DNA from: Streptomyces sp. ADI95-17
Lineage (GTDB): Bacteria > Actinomycetota > Actinomycetes > Streptomycetales > Streptomycetaceae
NCBI RefSeq assembly: GCF_003846175.1
Contig: NZ_ML123047.1
Coordinates: 301,345 to 365,344 of the forward strand
Direction: 5' to 3'
DNA: 64,000 bases
Below the pieces are notes generated by a model. That model did no database searches. It was not told the origin of the DNA and saw nothing but the letters and a program-made list of their open reading frames with translations. Of the stretch, positions 17,142 through 25,276 are shown piece after piece; within the stretch, counting starts at the first letter, position 1; each line of letters opens with the position of its first letter. The position numbers and the translations under genes were made by a program.

Positions 17142-17515
17142 TCAAGACAGGTCGTCTCGAATCGCGGACATTCCTCACGAGACGGCCATGCCGGAAAGGG
17201 TCCGTACGCTCATCCGAGGGCAGTCGGACGGCCCCCGAACAGGCCGCCACCCGGCCCGCATGTGAACATTCGGCGCCAAGAGTGCAACTGGCGTGTCGGT
17301 CTTGACAATTGCCTGCCTGACCGATGTTAAGATCATCTTACTTCCAGTGGGCTGATGGCGTATGGGGGCATTCCGGGAGGAATGGATTCCTCGGCCCCAC
17401 ATCCGGAGGGGCCTTCCCTGGGGTGGCGCAAGCCGTGGCACGACCGGCCCGGCAACTGCGGCACATGAGGGAGCGTCAAGCCGTATCCATAGCCATGGCA
17501 CTTGAAGTGAGTCTC
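17142..17515. other. Divergent promoter region between the MFS gene and the conservon
   Basis: No gene is supported. A TTGACA hexamer lies at 17302-17307. The frame of the conservon sensor gene is open upstream to 17324 but has no ribosome site there. Confidence 0.45.
17302..17333 (+). promoter_or_regulatory. Putative sigma70-type promoter of the conservon operon
   Basis: TTGACA (17302-17307) and TTAAGA(T) (17327-17333) are 19 bases apart, slightly long for a vegetative promoter. This is the best -35 match in the region. It would give a leader of about 180 bases before the likely cvnA start. Confidence 0.4.
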
Positions 17516-18745
17516 ATGACATTTGCACAGGGCCCTCTTCTGTGGGCACTGGTTGTCGTCGCGCTGATCGCCGTAGGTGCCGTTCTGCGGGCTCGCAAGA
17601 CCAATATCGGGCTTCGCAGACAGAACGCCGAACTACACCAGCAACGCGACATGTTGCAACGTCAGCGGGACGAACTCCATGTCGCGCACACCGGTCTGAC
17701 GCATCAGCACTCCGCCGAACTGGCCGAGGTCCGCAGGGACGCCGAGGAGGAGACCAAGGCGGTCCTCAAGGCCGCCGTGCGCACCCTCCAGGGGCTCGCG
17801 GACGAGCAGCAGGTCGTCATCGAGAACGCCCAGAAGAAGTACGGCGACGACCCCGGCATGCTCGCCGACCTGATGGCCATCGACCACGCCAACAGCCAGT
17901 TCGGCCGCCGGGCGCAGGGCATCGCGGTACTGTGCGGCGGCTGGCTCGGGCGCCGGGAGACCGTCGCCTCCGTCTTCGACGTGGCCCGCAGCGCCCAGGG
18001 ACGTATCCGGCAGTTCGACCGGGTGCGGGTCAACGGGCAGGTGAACTTCTCGGTCGTCAGCAAGGCCGTGGAACCCGTCGCGGTCGTCCTCGCCGAGCTG
18101 CTGGCCAACGCCACCAACTACTCCGCCCCGGGCGCCCCGGTGGAGATCAACATCCAGGCCGTCCCGACGGGCGTCTGCCTCATCGTCGACGACGCCGGTC
18201 TCGGCATGGGCCAGGAGGAGAAGGACCGCGCGGCGGCCCTCCTCGCGCCGCAGGCCGCGATCAGCGTCTCCAGCCTGGGCATTCCCCCGCAGTTCGGTTT
18301 CGCGGTCTCCGGCGTACTGGCCGCCCGCTACGGGTTCAAGGTCTCGGTGGACTCCGTATCCCCCTATGGAGGTGTGCGCGCGGTGGTTCTCCTGCCCGAC
18401 GAGCTGCTCACCGGCGACGTGCCCTCGCCGCCCCCGGTCGCCGCCGGCCACTACGACGCGGAAGTGGCGGCGCTCCCCCGGCGTCAGGCGCCCGCGCCGT
18501 CCCCGACACCGCTGTTCCCCCCGGTCGGACAGCCGGCCGTCGCTCCGCAGCCCACCGGGCCCATCGCCACCACCGCCGGTGGCCTGCCCAAGCGTCGTCG
18601 CAAGAGCCCGGTGTCTGTGGTGCCTTCGGCCGAGCCCGGGCCGGTGCGCAGCAACGAGGAGACCGCTTCCCGTCTGGGCGCGTTCCAGCGCGGAACGCGG
18701 TCCGGGCGTGACATGACGACGACGGAAGGACCCGAGTTCCAGTGA
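17516..18745 (+). CDS. cvnA: Conservon sensor histidine-kinase-like protein CvnA
   Basis: About 409 residues. The N-terminal membrane segment (PLLWALVVVALIAVGAVL) is followed by a long coiled coil (GLRRQNAELHQQRDMLQRQRDE) and a GHKL ATPase domain: N-box VLAELLANATNYSAP, VDDAGLGMGQEE, then GIPPQFGFAVSGVLAARYG. The C-terminus is a Pro-rich linker. In conservons CvnA is the membrane sensor that works with CvnB-D like a G-protein module in development and antibiotic control. The start is uncertain: ATG at 17516 puts the membrane helix at the N-terminus; 17495 and 17465 are alternatives, none with a strong ribosome site. Its stop overlaps cvnB (GTGA). Confidence 0.88.
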   Translation: MTFAQGPLLWALVVVALIAVGAVLRARKTNIGLRRQNAELHQQRDMLQRQRDELHVAHTGLTHQHSAELAEVRRDAEEETKAVLKAAVRTLQGLADEQQVVIENAQKKYGDDPGMLADLMAIDHANSQFGRRAQGIAVLCGGWLGRRETVASVFDVARSAQGRIRQFDRVRVNGQVNFSVVSKAVEPVAVVLAELLANATNYSAPGAPVEINIQAVPTGVCLIVDDAGLGMGQEEKDRAAALLAPQAAISVSSLGIPPQFGFAVSGVLAARYGFKVSVDSVSPYGGVRAVVLLPDELLTGDVPSPPPVAAGHYDAEVAALPRRQAPAPSPTPLFPPVGQPAVAPQPTGPIATTAGGLPKRRRKSPVSVVPSAEPGPVRSNEETASRLGAFQRGTRSGRDMTTTEGPEFQ

Positions 18746-19146
18746 ACCCCGACCTGTCCTGGGTACTCAACGATGTGCTTCAGGTACCCGGCGCACGGCA
18801 CGCGATCCTCGTCTCCGCCGATGGTCTGCTGCTGGCCAGCTCCAGTCAGATCGGCCGGGACGACGCGGAGACCGTGGCGGCCGCGATGAGTTCCATGCAG
18901 TCGCTGAGCCGGGCCGTCGCGCCCTTCATCGGCGCCCAGGCCCCGGGCCGCTGGCGTCAGACGCTGCTGGAGTACGACCACGGCTGGATCTTCCTGATCG
19001 CGGCGGGCACCGGCGCCTACCTGGCGGCGGCCGCCGCGGCCGATGTGGACATGGAGGCCATGTCCTTCCGCATGCAGCAGCAGGTCGCCGCGCTGGGGAA
19101 GGCGATGACCACACCTCCCCGCCAGGACGCGGGAATCGACGTATGA
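18742..19146 (+). CDS. cvnB: Roadblock/LC7 domain protein CvnB
   Basis: A 134-residue roadblock/LC7 protein: LSWVLNDVLQVPGARHAILVSADGLLLASS at the start, then the Ala-rich helix and YLAAAAAADVDM strand-helix typical of the fold. In other bacteria this fold (MglB-like) acts as a GTPase-activating or scaffold partner of a small GTPase, here CvnD. The GTG start overlaps the cvnA stop by four bases and the stop overlaps the cvnC start (ATGA), so the operon is tightly coupled. Length is normal for CvnB. Confidence 0.93.
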   Translation: MNPDLSWVLNDVLQVPGARHAILVSADGLLLASSSQIGRDDAETVAAAMSSMQSLSRAVAPFIGAQAPGRWRQTLLEYDHGWIFLIAAGTGAYLAAAAAADVDMEAMSFRMQQQVAALGKAMTTPPRQDAGIDV

Positions 19147-19517
19147 CGGCGCCGGGCGAGGAGCAGGCGGTCAGCAGCGGGTTCGTCCGGTCCTACGTCA
19201 TCACCGGCGGGCGCGGCCTGCCGGACGCGCAGGACCTCTCCCTCGTCACCCTGGTCACCATCGCCCCCGACCGGCAGCCGCCGCCGAACCCGAGCCCGGA
19301 GGTCCGGGCCATCTGGGAGCTTTGCTCCGGCGGCTATCTGTCGGTGGCCGAGGTGGCGGGCCACCTCGGCCAGCCGGTCGGGGTGGCGCGGCTGCTGCTG
19401 AACGACTTAGCGGAACAAGGTCATCTGATGCGCCGCAAGGCGCCACCGGCGGCTCAGCTCGTTGACAGGAAGATCCTCGAAGAGGTGTTGCATGGACTCC
19501 ACGTCCGGTTCGGCTGA
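19143..19517 (+). CDS. cvnC: DUF742 protein CvnC
   Basis: A 124-residue DUF742 protein: FVRSYVITGGRGLP at the start, a central VRAIWELCSGGYLSVAEVAGHLGQPVGVARLLLNDLAEQGHL that forms a winged-helix-like unit, and a C-terminal LEEVLHGLHVRFG. CvnC is the third, functionally obscure member of conservons. It overlaps cvnB by four bases and its last 26 bases overlap the start of cvnD. The gene order A-B-C-D is exactly that of Streptomyces conservons. Confidence 0.93.
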   Translation: MTAPGEEQAVSSGFVRSYVITGGRGLPDAQDLSLVTLVTIAPDRQPPPNPSPEVRAIWELCSGGYLSVAEVAGHLGQPVGVARLLLNDLAEQGHLMRRKAPPAAQLVDRKILEEVLHGLHVRFG

Positions 19518-20082
19518 CAGCATCTATGTCCCGGACGCGGTGCGGCGCGCGGCGAAGATCCTCGTCGTCGGGCACTTCGCCGTGGGCAAGACGACGCTGA
19601 TCGGCACCCTCTCCGAGATCACCCCGCTGCGCACCGAGGAGCGGATGACGCAGGCCGGCGCGCACATCGACGACCTGCGGGGCGCACCCGACAAGGTGAC
19701 CACGACGGTCGCGCTGGACTTCGGCCGTCTGACGCTCAGCGACGAACTGGTGCTGTACCTGTTCGGTACGCCCGGCCAGCAGCGCTTCGTCGAGCTGTGG
19801 GAGGACATGGCGCGCGGCTCGCTCGGCGCGCTGCTCCTGGTCGACCCGGCCCGTCTCGCCGACACCTTCCCGGTGATCGACCTGGTCGAGACGTACGGGC
19901 TGGAGTACGCGGTCGCGGTCAACAGCTTCGATCCGTACTCCCGGCATGCCGAGGAGGAGTTGCGCGAGGCGCTCGATCTGCTGCCGGACACCCCGGTCGT
20001 GTACTGCGACGCCCGGGACGAGAAGTCGTCCGCGCAGGCCCTGATCACCCTGGTCCAGCATCTTCTGGCACACGTGGCCTGA
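19492..20082 (+). CDS. cvnD: Conservon small GTP-binding protein CvnD
   Basis: A 196-residue ATP/GTP-binding protein. The P-loop GHFAVGKT is at residues 27-34. G3 is FGTPGQQRF (about 91-99), where the usual Asp before x-x-Gly is replaced (GTPGQ instead of DTPGQ), a trait of this family. NSFD (about 143-146) is the base-recognition motif. It is related to MglA/Rag-like GTPases and is expected to switch under control of CvnB. The ATG at 19492 lies inside the end of cvnC. A 145-base gap separates it from the P450 gene. Confidence 0.92.
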   Translation: MDSTSGSADSIYVPDAVRRAAKILVVGHFAVGKTTLIGTLSEITPLRTEERMTQAGAHIDDLRGAPDKVTTTVALDFGRLTLSDELVLYLFGTPGQQRFVELWEDMARGSLGALLLVDPARLADTFPVIDLVETYGLEYAVAVNSFDPYSRHAEEELREALDLLPDTPVVYCDARDEKSSAQALITLVQHLLAHVA

Positions 20083-20227
20083 GAGGCTGTCACCCGGCTG
20101 CCGTACGCCCGGTCTCCGTACGCCGGGGCTCCGTGCGTACGGCTCAAGTCGGGCCGTCGTTTCCGGGCCCCGTTCTCCGTCCGCCGTCCGGGCCCTTCGG
20201 GTCCGCGATCACATCGAGGAATCACAC

Positions 20228-21619
20228 ATGGACTCGTCACCGGGATCCACCCCGTACAGCGCCCCCACCGGGTGTCCGATGCGCGGTGAGCGGCAGACGT
20301 CGCTCTACGGGCCTGAGTTCGCGTCCGATCCGCAGCGCGTGTACGACGAATTCCGGGCGCACGGACTCGCCGCCCCGATCGAGCTGGCCCCCGGTGTGGA
20401 GGCCACCCTGGTCGTGCAGCACGAAGCCGCGCTCCGGGTACTGCAGAATCCGTCCTTCTTCGCCCGTGACGCGAGGCGCTGGGGCGCGCTGCGGGAGGGT
20501 CGGGTGCCGCTCGACAGCCCGGTGCTGCCGATGATGGCGTACCGGCCCAACTGCCTGTTCACGGACGGCACCGAGCACCTTCGGCTGCGCAAGGCGGTCA
20601 CCGAGAGCCTCGGCCGGCTCAACACCACCCGGCTCAGCCGGGACGTGGAGCGGATCGCGGACTACCTCATCGACCAGTTCATCGAGCGCGGCAGCGCGGA
20701 CCTGCTCGGCGACTACGCCAAGCTGCTGCCGCTGCTGCTGTTCAACCAGCTCTTCGGCTGCCCCGGCGACATCGGCGACCGGCTGACCCGCAGCATGTCC
20801 GCGATCTTCGACGGCCAGGACGTGCTCCGGGCCAACACCGAGCTGACCGAGTGCCTGATGGAGCTCGTCGCGCTCAAGCGGCGGCAGCCCGGCGAGGACA
20901 TCACCTCCTGGCTCATCCAGCACCCGGCGGGCCTGCGGGACGAGGAGCTCAAGGACCAGCTCGTCATGCTGATGGGTGCGGGCGTCGAGCCGGAGCGCAA
21001 CCTGATCGCCAACGCGCTGCTCCTCATGCTGTCCAGCGACACCGGGATCGCGCAGCGGCGGGGCACCGGGATGCTGGTCGAGGACGCCCTCGACGACGTG
21101 CTGTGGAACAACCCGCCGATAGCCAACTACGCGACGCACTACCCGGTCCAGGACATCGACCTGGGCGGGGTGACGCTGAAGGCGGACACCCCGGTACTGA
21201 TCAGTTTCGCCGCCGCGAACAGCGATCCCGCGCTCACCGACGCCCGCCAGACCCTGAGCAAGGGCGCCCATCTGGCCTGGGGCGCGGGCCCGCACGTCTG
21301 CCCGGCGAAGTCTCCCGCGCAGCTGATCGCCCTCACCGCGATCGAGAAGATCCTCAACACGGTGCCCGACCTCACCCTCGCGGTGCACCCCTCCACGGTC
21401 GAATGGCGGCCGGGCCCCTTCCACCGGGCCCTGGTGTCGCTGCCCGTCCACTTCAGCGCCGCCCCGGCGCGCCGGACCACGCCGCCGGCGGCGCAGTCGC
21501 CCGTACCGTCCCGGAACACCGCCGCGGACGAGGCGCCCGCCGCGCACTACGACCACGCGGAGCCGCAGAAGAAGACCAAGGGCTGGTGGAGTTCCTTCCT
21601 GGACGTGTTCAGGGTGTGA
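20228..21619 (+). CDS. CYP157-like cytochrome P450 lacking the ExxR motif
   Basis: A 463-residue P450 paired with the conservon. The haem ligand Cys is in WGAGPHVCPAK (Cys358), with Ala replacing the usual Gly after Cys-x. The K-helix reads DDVLWNNPP (residues 289-297), so the ExxR pair is Asp290...Trp293. The I-helix AGxxT region reads MGAGVEPER and lacks the Thr. Loss of ExxR is the known hallmark of the CYP157 family, which sits beside conservons with a CYP154 partner. The C-terminal 55 residues are a Pro/Ala linker ending in a basic WWSSFLDVFRV tail. It may be a regulatory or atypical P450 rather than an ordinary monooxygenase. Confidence 0.85.
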   Translation: MDSSPGSTPYSAPTGCPMRGERQTSLYGPEFASDPQRVYDEFRAHGLAAPIELAPGVEATLVVQHEAALRVLQNPSFFARDARRWGALREGRVPLDSPVLPMMAYRPNCLFTDGTEHLRLRKAVTESLGRLNTTRLSRDVERIADYLIDQFIERGSADLLGDYAKLLPLLLFNQLFGCPGDIGDRLTRSMSAIFDGQDVLRANTELTECLMELVALKRRQPGEDITSWLIQHPAGLRDEELKDQLVMLMGAGVEPERNLIANALLLMLSSDTGIAQRRGTGMLVEDALDDVLWNNPPIANYATHYPVQDIDLGGVTLKADTPVLISFAAANSDPALTDARQTLSKGAHLAWGAGPHVCPAKSPAQLIALTAIEKILNTVPDLTLAVHPSTVEWRPGPFHRALVSLPVHFSAAPARRTTPPAAQSPVPSRNTAADEAPAAHYDHAEPQKKTKGWWSSFLDVFRV

Positions 21620-21844
21620 CGCACCGGACATGATCATGGTGGGCCGGGCGACATGTACGCATAACCCGGCCCATCACCCATGTAACTGGAGTGACACAGG
21701 AGGAAGTTGGGACGCGAGGGACTGCTGACAAGGGGCTGGAGCAGGGTTTCTCTGTGATACGGGCAACAAAGATCCACGCATGGGCGGCATATGCGGAGGG
21801 GTAGGTTCTGCCGGTAACCATGAGACCAGGTCAAGGAACTCTGC

Positions 21845-23101
21845 GTGAGCGCTATATGTGGCACAGACAGGCCCCCCGTAGACCGCCGTGCCCTCATTTC
21901 CCTCCTGAGACGTCTCAAATCGCCCGAGGGGCAGGCTGATCCCTACCCCTTGCTGGCCGATCTGAGAGACATGGGCGATGTCGTACGCGCTCCCTGGGAC
22001 GCGTACTTCGTCACGGGTTACGACACGTGCAGCGAGGTGCTGCGCGGGCGCAACTGGCTGGCGCCCGACTTCGCCTGGCAGGAACGCCAGGCGGACACCG
22101 AGCGCTGGGAAGCCGTCGCCACGCAGGAGATGACCAAGACCCTCTCCCGGCTCAACGCCCCCGAGCACACCTGTCAGCGCCGCAGCCTCGGCAACCTCTT
22201 CGACCGGTCGACCATCGAGCGGCTGACCCCACAGGTCGAGGAGCACGTCACCCGGCTCCTGGACGAGCTGGCCGACAAGATGCGCTGGGGGGAGGCCGAC
22301 TTCGTCAGTACGGTCAGCGAGCAGCTCCCGATCAGCACCATCGGCTCCTGGCTGGGGATTCCGCCCGGGGACTACGCCCACATCCTGGAGATCACCCACG
22401 ACCAGGTGCACGCCCAGGAGCTGCTGCCCACCAAGAGCCAGCTCGCCGTCTCCGCCGAGGCGACCGAGCAGCTGCGCAGCTACTTCACCGAGCTGGTGAA
22501 ACAGCGCCGGGCCAGCCCCGGCAACGACGTCCTGACCGGCTGGATCCACACCTGGGACGCGCGGGAACCGGACCGGGACGCGGCGGACGAGATCCTCTAC
22601 CGGCTCAGCATGTTCGTCACCATCGCCTCGCTGGAGACCACCGCCACCCTGCTGTCGGCCATGGTGGACCTGCTCCTGAAGGAGCCCGGCCGGTGGGAGT
22701 GGCTCCGGGAGAACCCCGGGTACATCGACGCCGCTGTCGACGAGGTCCTGCGGTACGACCCGCCGATCCACATCAACACCCGGATCGCGGCCGACGACAC
22801 CGTGCTGGCGGGCGTCCCGATCGCCAAGGACAGCATGGTCCACGTCATGTACGGCGCCGCCAACCACGACCCCCGGCGCAACGACGACCCGGACACCTTC
22901 GACGTCGGGCGCGGCGGAACGCACCTGACCTTCGGTGGCGGCGTGCACTACTGCCTCGGCGCGGCCCTCGCCCGCCTGGAGGCGCGCACCCTCCTGACAC
23001 AGCTGCTGAAACGCTTCCCCACCCTGCGCGCCGTCTCCCCGGCGGGTTACGCGTCCCGGCTGGTCTTCCGGCGGATCACCTCGCTGGGTGTGACGGCATG
23101 A
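21845..23101 (+). CDS. CYP154-like cytochrome P450
   Basis: A 418-residue soluble bacterial P450 with a full motif set: I-helix TIASLETTATLL with Glu264-Thr265, K-helix EVLR (Glu300...Arg303) in DEVLRYDPP, and haem loop FGGGVHYCLGAALA with Cys370. It should be catalytically competent with a ferredoxin partner encoded elsewhere. Gene order (conservon, ExxR-less P450, this gene) suggests CYP154, whose members hydroxylate hydrophobic or aromatic ring compounds; the subfamily needs alignment. It starts at a GTG and its stop overlaps the next ATG (ATGA). A 225-base gap with weak promoter-like sequence separates it from the first P450. Confidence 0.88.
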   Translation: MSAICGTDRPPVDRRALISLLRRLKSPEGQADPYPLLADLRDMGDVVRAPWDAYFVTGYDTCSEVLRGRNWLAPDFAWQERQADTERWEAVATQEMTKTLSRLNAPEHTCQRRSLGNLFDRSTIERLTPQVEEHVTRLLDELADKMRWGEADFVSTVSEQLPISTIGSWLGIPPGDYAHILEITHDQVHAQELLPTKSQLAVSAEATEQLRSYFTELVKQRRASPGNDVLTGWIHTWDAREPDRDAADEILYRLSMFVTIASLETTATLLSAMVDLLLKEPGRWEWLRENPGYIDAAVDEVLRYDPPIHINTRIAADDTVLAGVPIAKDSMVHVMYGAANHDPRRNDDPDTFDVGRGGTHLTFGGGVHYCLGAALARLEARTLLTQLLKRFPTLRAVSPAGYASRLVFRRITSLGVTA

Positions 23102-23877
23102 AGCTCTCGCTCCCGCAGTACCTGACCCCGTTCCGGCGGCCGAGCACGATACGCGCCGAGCGCGAGGGCGCCGTCCTCCGCGTGGAGCTGGACACCCCCG
23201 CCATCGGCAACGCGGTCACCGAGGCGATGCTGGACGACCTGCTGGCGGTCCTGGCGGTGCCGGACCCCGACGTCCGGGTGCTGGTGCTCAGCGGGGCCGG
23301 CGACGACTTCTGCCTGGGCGGCGACCGCAACGAGTTCGCCGACTGGCTCGACGACGACCCGACCGGGCGTGGCATCCGGATCGCCGGTGACAAGGCCCGC
23401 CGGGTCTGCGAGGCGATCTCCACCAACCCGGCCGTCACCATCGCCCGGATCCAGGGCAAGGCCATCGGCGCGGGCCTCGCGCTGGCCCTCGCCTGCGATC
23501 TGCGCGTGGGCACCGACACCGCCGGATTCCGGCTGCCGGAACTGGCACTCGGCCTCCCCACCGCCTGGGGCGGCGTACTGCCCCGGCTCATCCACGAGGT
23601 CGGCGCCGCCCGCGCCCGCGAACTCATCCTCACCGGACGCGCCTTCGACTCCATCGAGGCGCTTGAGCTGTCGGTGCTGCAACGCGTCGTGCCCGAGGTC
23701 GAGCTCGACTCGGCGGTCACCGCGTGGACCAAGCCGATCGTGCGCCGCCCCGAGGCCGCCCTGCGCGTCACCAAGGCACTCCTCAACTCCTACGCGGCCC
23801 CGACCCGGCTGGCCGACCCGTCCGTACTGGACGCGGAACTCATGGCGACCGTCGCGGCGGCCACCCGGCGGCGGTAG
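23098..23877 (+). CDS. Enoyl-CoA hydratase/isomerase family protein
   Basis: A 259-residue crotonase-fold protein translationally coupled to the P450 (ATGA overlap). Seen: LDTPAIGNAVTEAMLDDL near the N-terminus, the oxyanion-hole strand DFCLGGDRNEF, and the second IQGKAIGAGLALALACDLRVGTDTAGFRLPELALGLP. The two catalytic Glu of true hydratases cannot be confirmed; the position after the GAG turn reads GLALALACD. Coupling to a P450 suggests it acts on the same small molecule, but neither reaction is known. A bidirectional hairpin follows at 23914-23933. Confidence 0.85.
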   Translation: MKLSLPQYLTPFRRPSTIRAEREGAVLRVELDTPAIGNAVTEAMLDDLLAVLAVPDPDVRVLVLSGAGDDFCLGGDRNEFADWLDDDPTGRGIRIAGDKARRVCEAISTNPAVTIARIQGKAIGAGLALALACDLRVGTDTAGFRLPELALGLPTAWGGVLPRLIHEVGAARARELILTGRAFDSIEALELSVLQRVVPEVELDSAVTAWTKPIVRRPEAALRVTKALLNSYAAPTRLADPSVLDAELMATVAAATRRR

Positions 23878-23913
23878 GACCGGATCAACGGACGTAAGCA
23901 ATCCCGCGCTTCG

Positions 23914-23933
23914 GGTGCGGGAGCGCCCGCACC
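23914..23933. terminator. Hairpin at the end of the conservon/P450 operon
   Basis: 8-bp perfect stem (23914-23921 with 23926-23933) and a 4-base loop, between two convergent genes. Confidence 0.6.
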
Positions 23934-24025
23934 GCGCGCTGCGGCTCAGCAGATCACGGTGACGCCGGTGACGCGTGGGGAGTTCTGCGTATTGACAGGC
24001 GGCCCCGGTCAGGGCTCGTCTCCGG

Positions 24026-25033
24026 TCAGGGCTCGGCCGGTAGCGCCGTCGGTGTGGCGTTGAGTCTGGCGACGCGTTCGCGCCAGGGGACGGGTTCGGG
24101 GACGGCTTCGGATCGGGCGGCGGCCAGGCGGCAGGAGGGGCATTCGGATTCGCCGAGCAGGGGGCGGAAGACGTGCGGGTCGCCGGGGCCCTTGCATTCG
24201 ACGGGTTCGAGGAGGGGTGTGCGTTCGTGGGGCTGTTGCCGGGCCGGGGGCTCGGGGAGTTTCTGGATCAGGCGGTAGCGCAGGAAGCCGACGGCCGATC
24301 GGACGCCGTCCTGCGGGCGTTCGGCGAGCAGGGCATGGCGTAGGTCGGATTCGCTCAGGCCGCGTTCGAGCCACTTGACGGCCTCCACGGCGAGGCCGCG
24401 GGCCTCGCGCACACCCAGGTGCAGTTCGCGGCGGGTGTGGCGCAGCGAGAGCAGGACCCGTTCCGCCCGGGCCAGTTGGGTGGGGTCTGCCGCCGCTGTG
24501 GCCTGCGGGGCCGGTTCGGGCGCGGGAGCTGCCGAGAGAGCTGTCGCGGGCTCAGGTTCGGTGGGTGGGTGGGGAGTTGTCTTATCACTGTGGTCTTCTA
24601 CCGGTTCATAACCACCGGCCGTCCGGGCAGTCGGTGCACCGACCGTCGGAAACTGCTCACTCGGCGGCGGAGTCACGGGCGGGTCGGCCGCCACGACCAG
24701 GGGCTGAGCTGTCCGTAAGAGCCCGGCCTGCTCCCTCGTCAGGGGGATGTTCGTGAGGAGTTGCTCGGTCTGCCAGCGGCCGCCCTCGCCCTGGCTCCGC
24801 CACTCGTGCACGTAGCCGTGCGCGACCAGCTGCCTCTTCGCCTTCTGGTACACGCGGCCCTTGATGCCCACTTTTCCGGCGAGTTCACCCAACGGCTTGC
24901 GGGAGGCATCGTCCGGGAGGCCCTGGACGTAGAGGACCAGGAGCTTCGCGTCACTGTCCAGACGCGGATGACGTACGACATCGTTCGATGCCTTCGTGTA
25001 GCGCACAGACGGCGCGATAACATGACGCAGCAT
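24026..25033 (-). CDS. Winged-helix-type protein with C-terminal Cys-rich tail (function unknown)
   Basis: About 335 residues from ATG 25033. Residues 1-85 look like a DNA-binding winged helix (RHPRLDSDAKLLVLYVQGLP, GELAGKVGIKGRVYQKAKRQLVAHGYVHEW), similar to modules in replication-initiator or MarR-like proteins. A long Pro/Ala/Glu linker follows, then a helical domain (ARAERVLLSLRHTRRELHLGVREARGL). The C-terminal region has two Cys pairs' worth of residues (EPVECKGPG, SECPSC), possibly zinc binding. An in-frame start at 25165 would add 44 Cys-containing residues. Direct repeats CCGGTCAGGGCTCG lie at 24005 and 24021 around the stop. Role unknown. Confidence 0.7.
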   Translation of the reverse strand: MLRHVIAPSVRYTKASNDVVRHPRLDSDAKLLVLYVQGLPDDASRKPLGELAGKVGIKGRVYQKAKRQLVAHGYVHEWRSQGEGGRWQTEQLLTNIPLTREQAGLLRTAQPLVVAADPPVTPPPSEQFPTVGAPTARTAGGYEPVEDHSDKTTPHPPTEPEPATALSAAPAPEPAPQATAAADPTQLARAERVLLSLRHTRRELHLGVREARGLAVEAVKWLERGLSESDLRHALLAERPQDGVRSAVGFLRYRLIQKLPEPPARQQPHERTPLLEPVECKGPGDPHVFRPLLGESECPSCRLAAARSEAVPEPVPWRERVARLNATPTALPAEP

Positions 25034-25172
25034 TTCCGGTGGCCTCGCAGCTCCACTGGTGGTGTAGGCCCTCGGATTGGTGTTGACGCACCGCCGAGGG
25101 CCGCCCCATGCGCACGAAGGCACACAGAGCGTGATGGTGTGGTCACCGTAGCGCACGTTCTCCATCTCCCGC

Positions 25173-25194
25173 CACGTGGACGGAACTTCACGTG
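25173..25194. repeat. Two CACGTG hexamers flanking a 10-base spacer
   Basis: CACGTG at 25173-25178 and 25189-25194 in the divergent gap between the winged-helix gene and the FAD oxidoreductase gene. Confidence 0.4.
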
Positions 25195-25236
25195 ATCACG
25201 CCATTGCCCTCGCCCGTGGCGGGGTTCGCCCCGTAC

Positions 25237-25254
25237 GATTGAAACGTATCAATC
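25237..25254. promoter_or_regulatory. LacI-family-type operator upstream of the FAD oxidoreductase
   Basis: GATTGAAACGTATCAATC is an 18-bp palindrome with a central CG and one mismatch. That is the shape of LacI/GalR-family operators. It lies 22 bases before the ATG at 25277. No LacI-type gene is in the window. Confidence 0.6.
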
Positions 25255-25276
25255 CCGATCCCGGCGTGAGGCATCC

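Noticed and set aside
14188..17250. About 1000-codon minus-strand frame across three genes
   Set aside because: Spans TetR, the membrane protein and the MFS gene in the wrong frame; Arg/Pro/His-rich composition typical of out-of-frame high-GC DNA.
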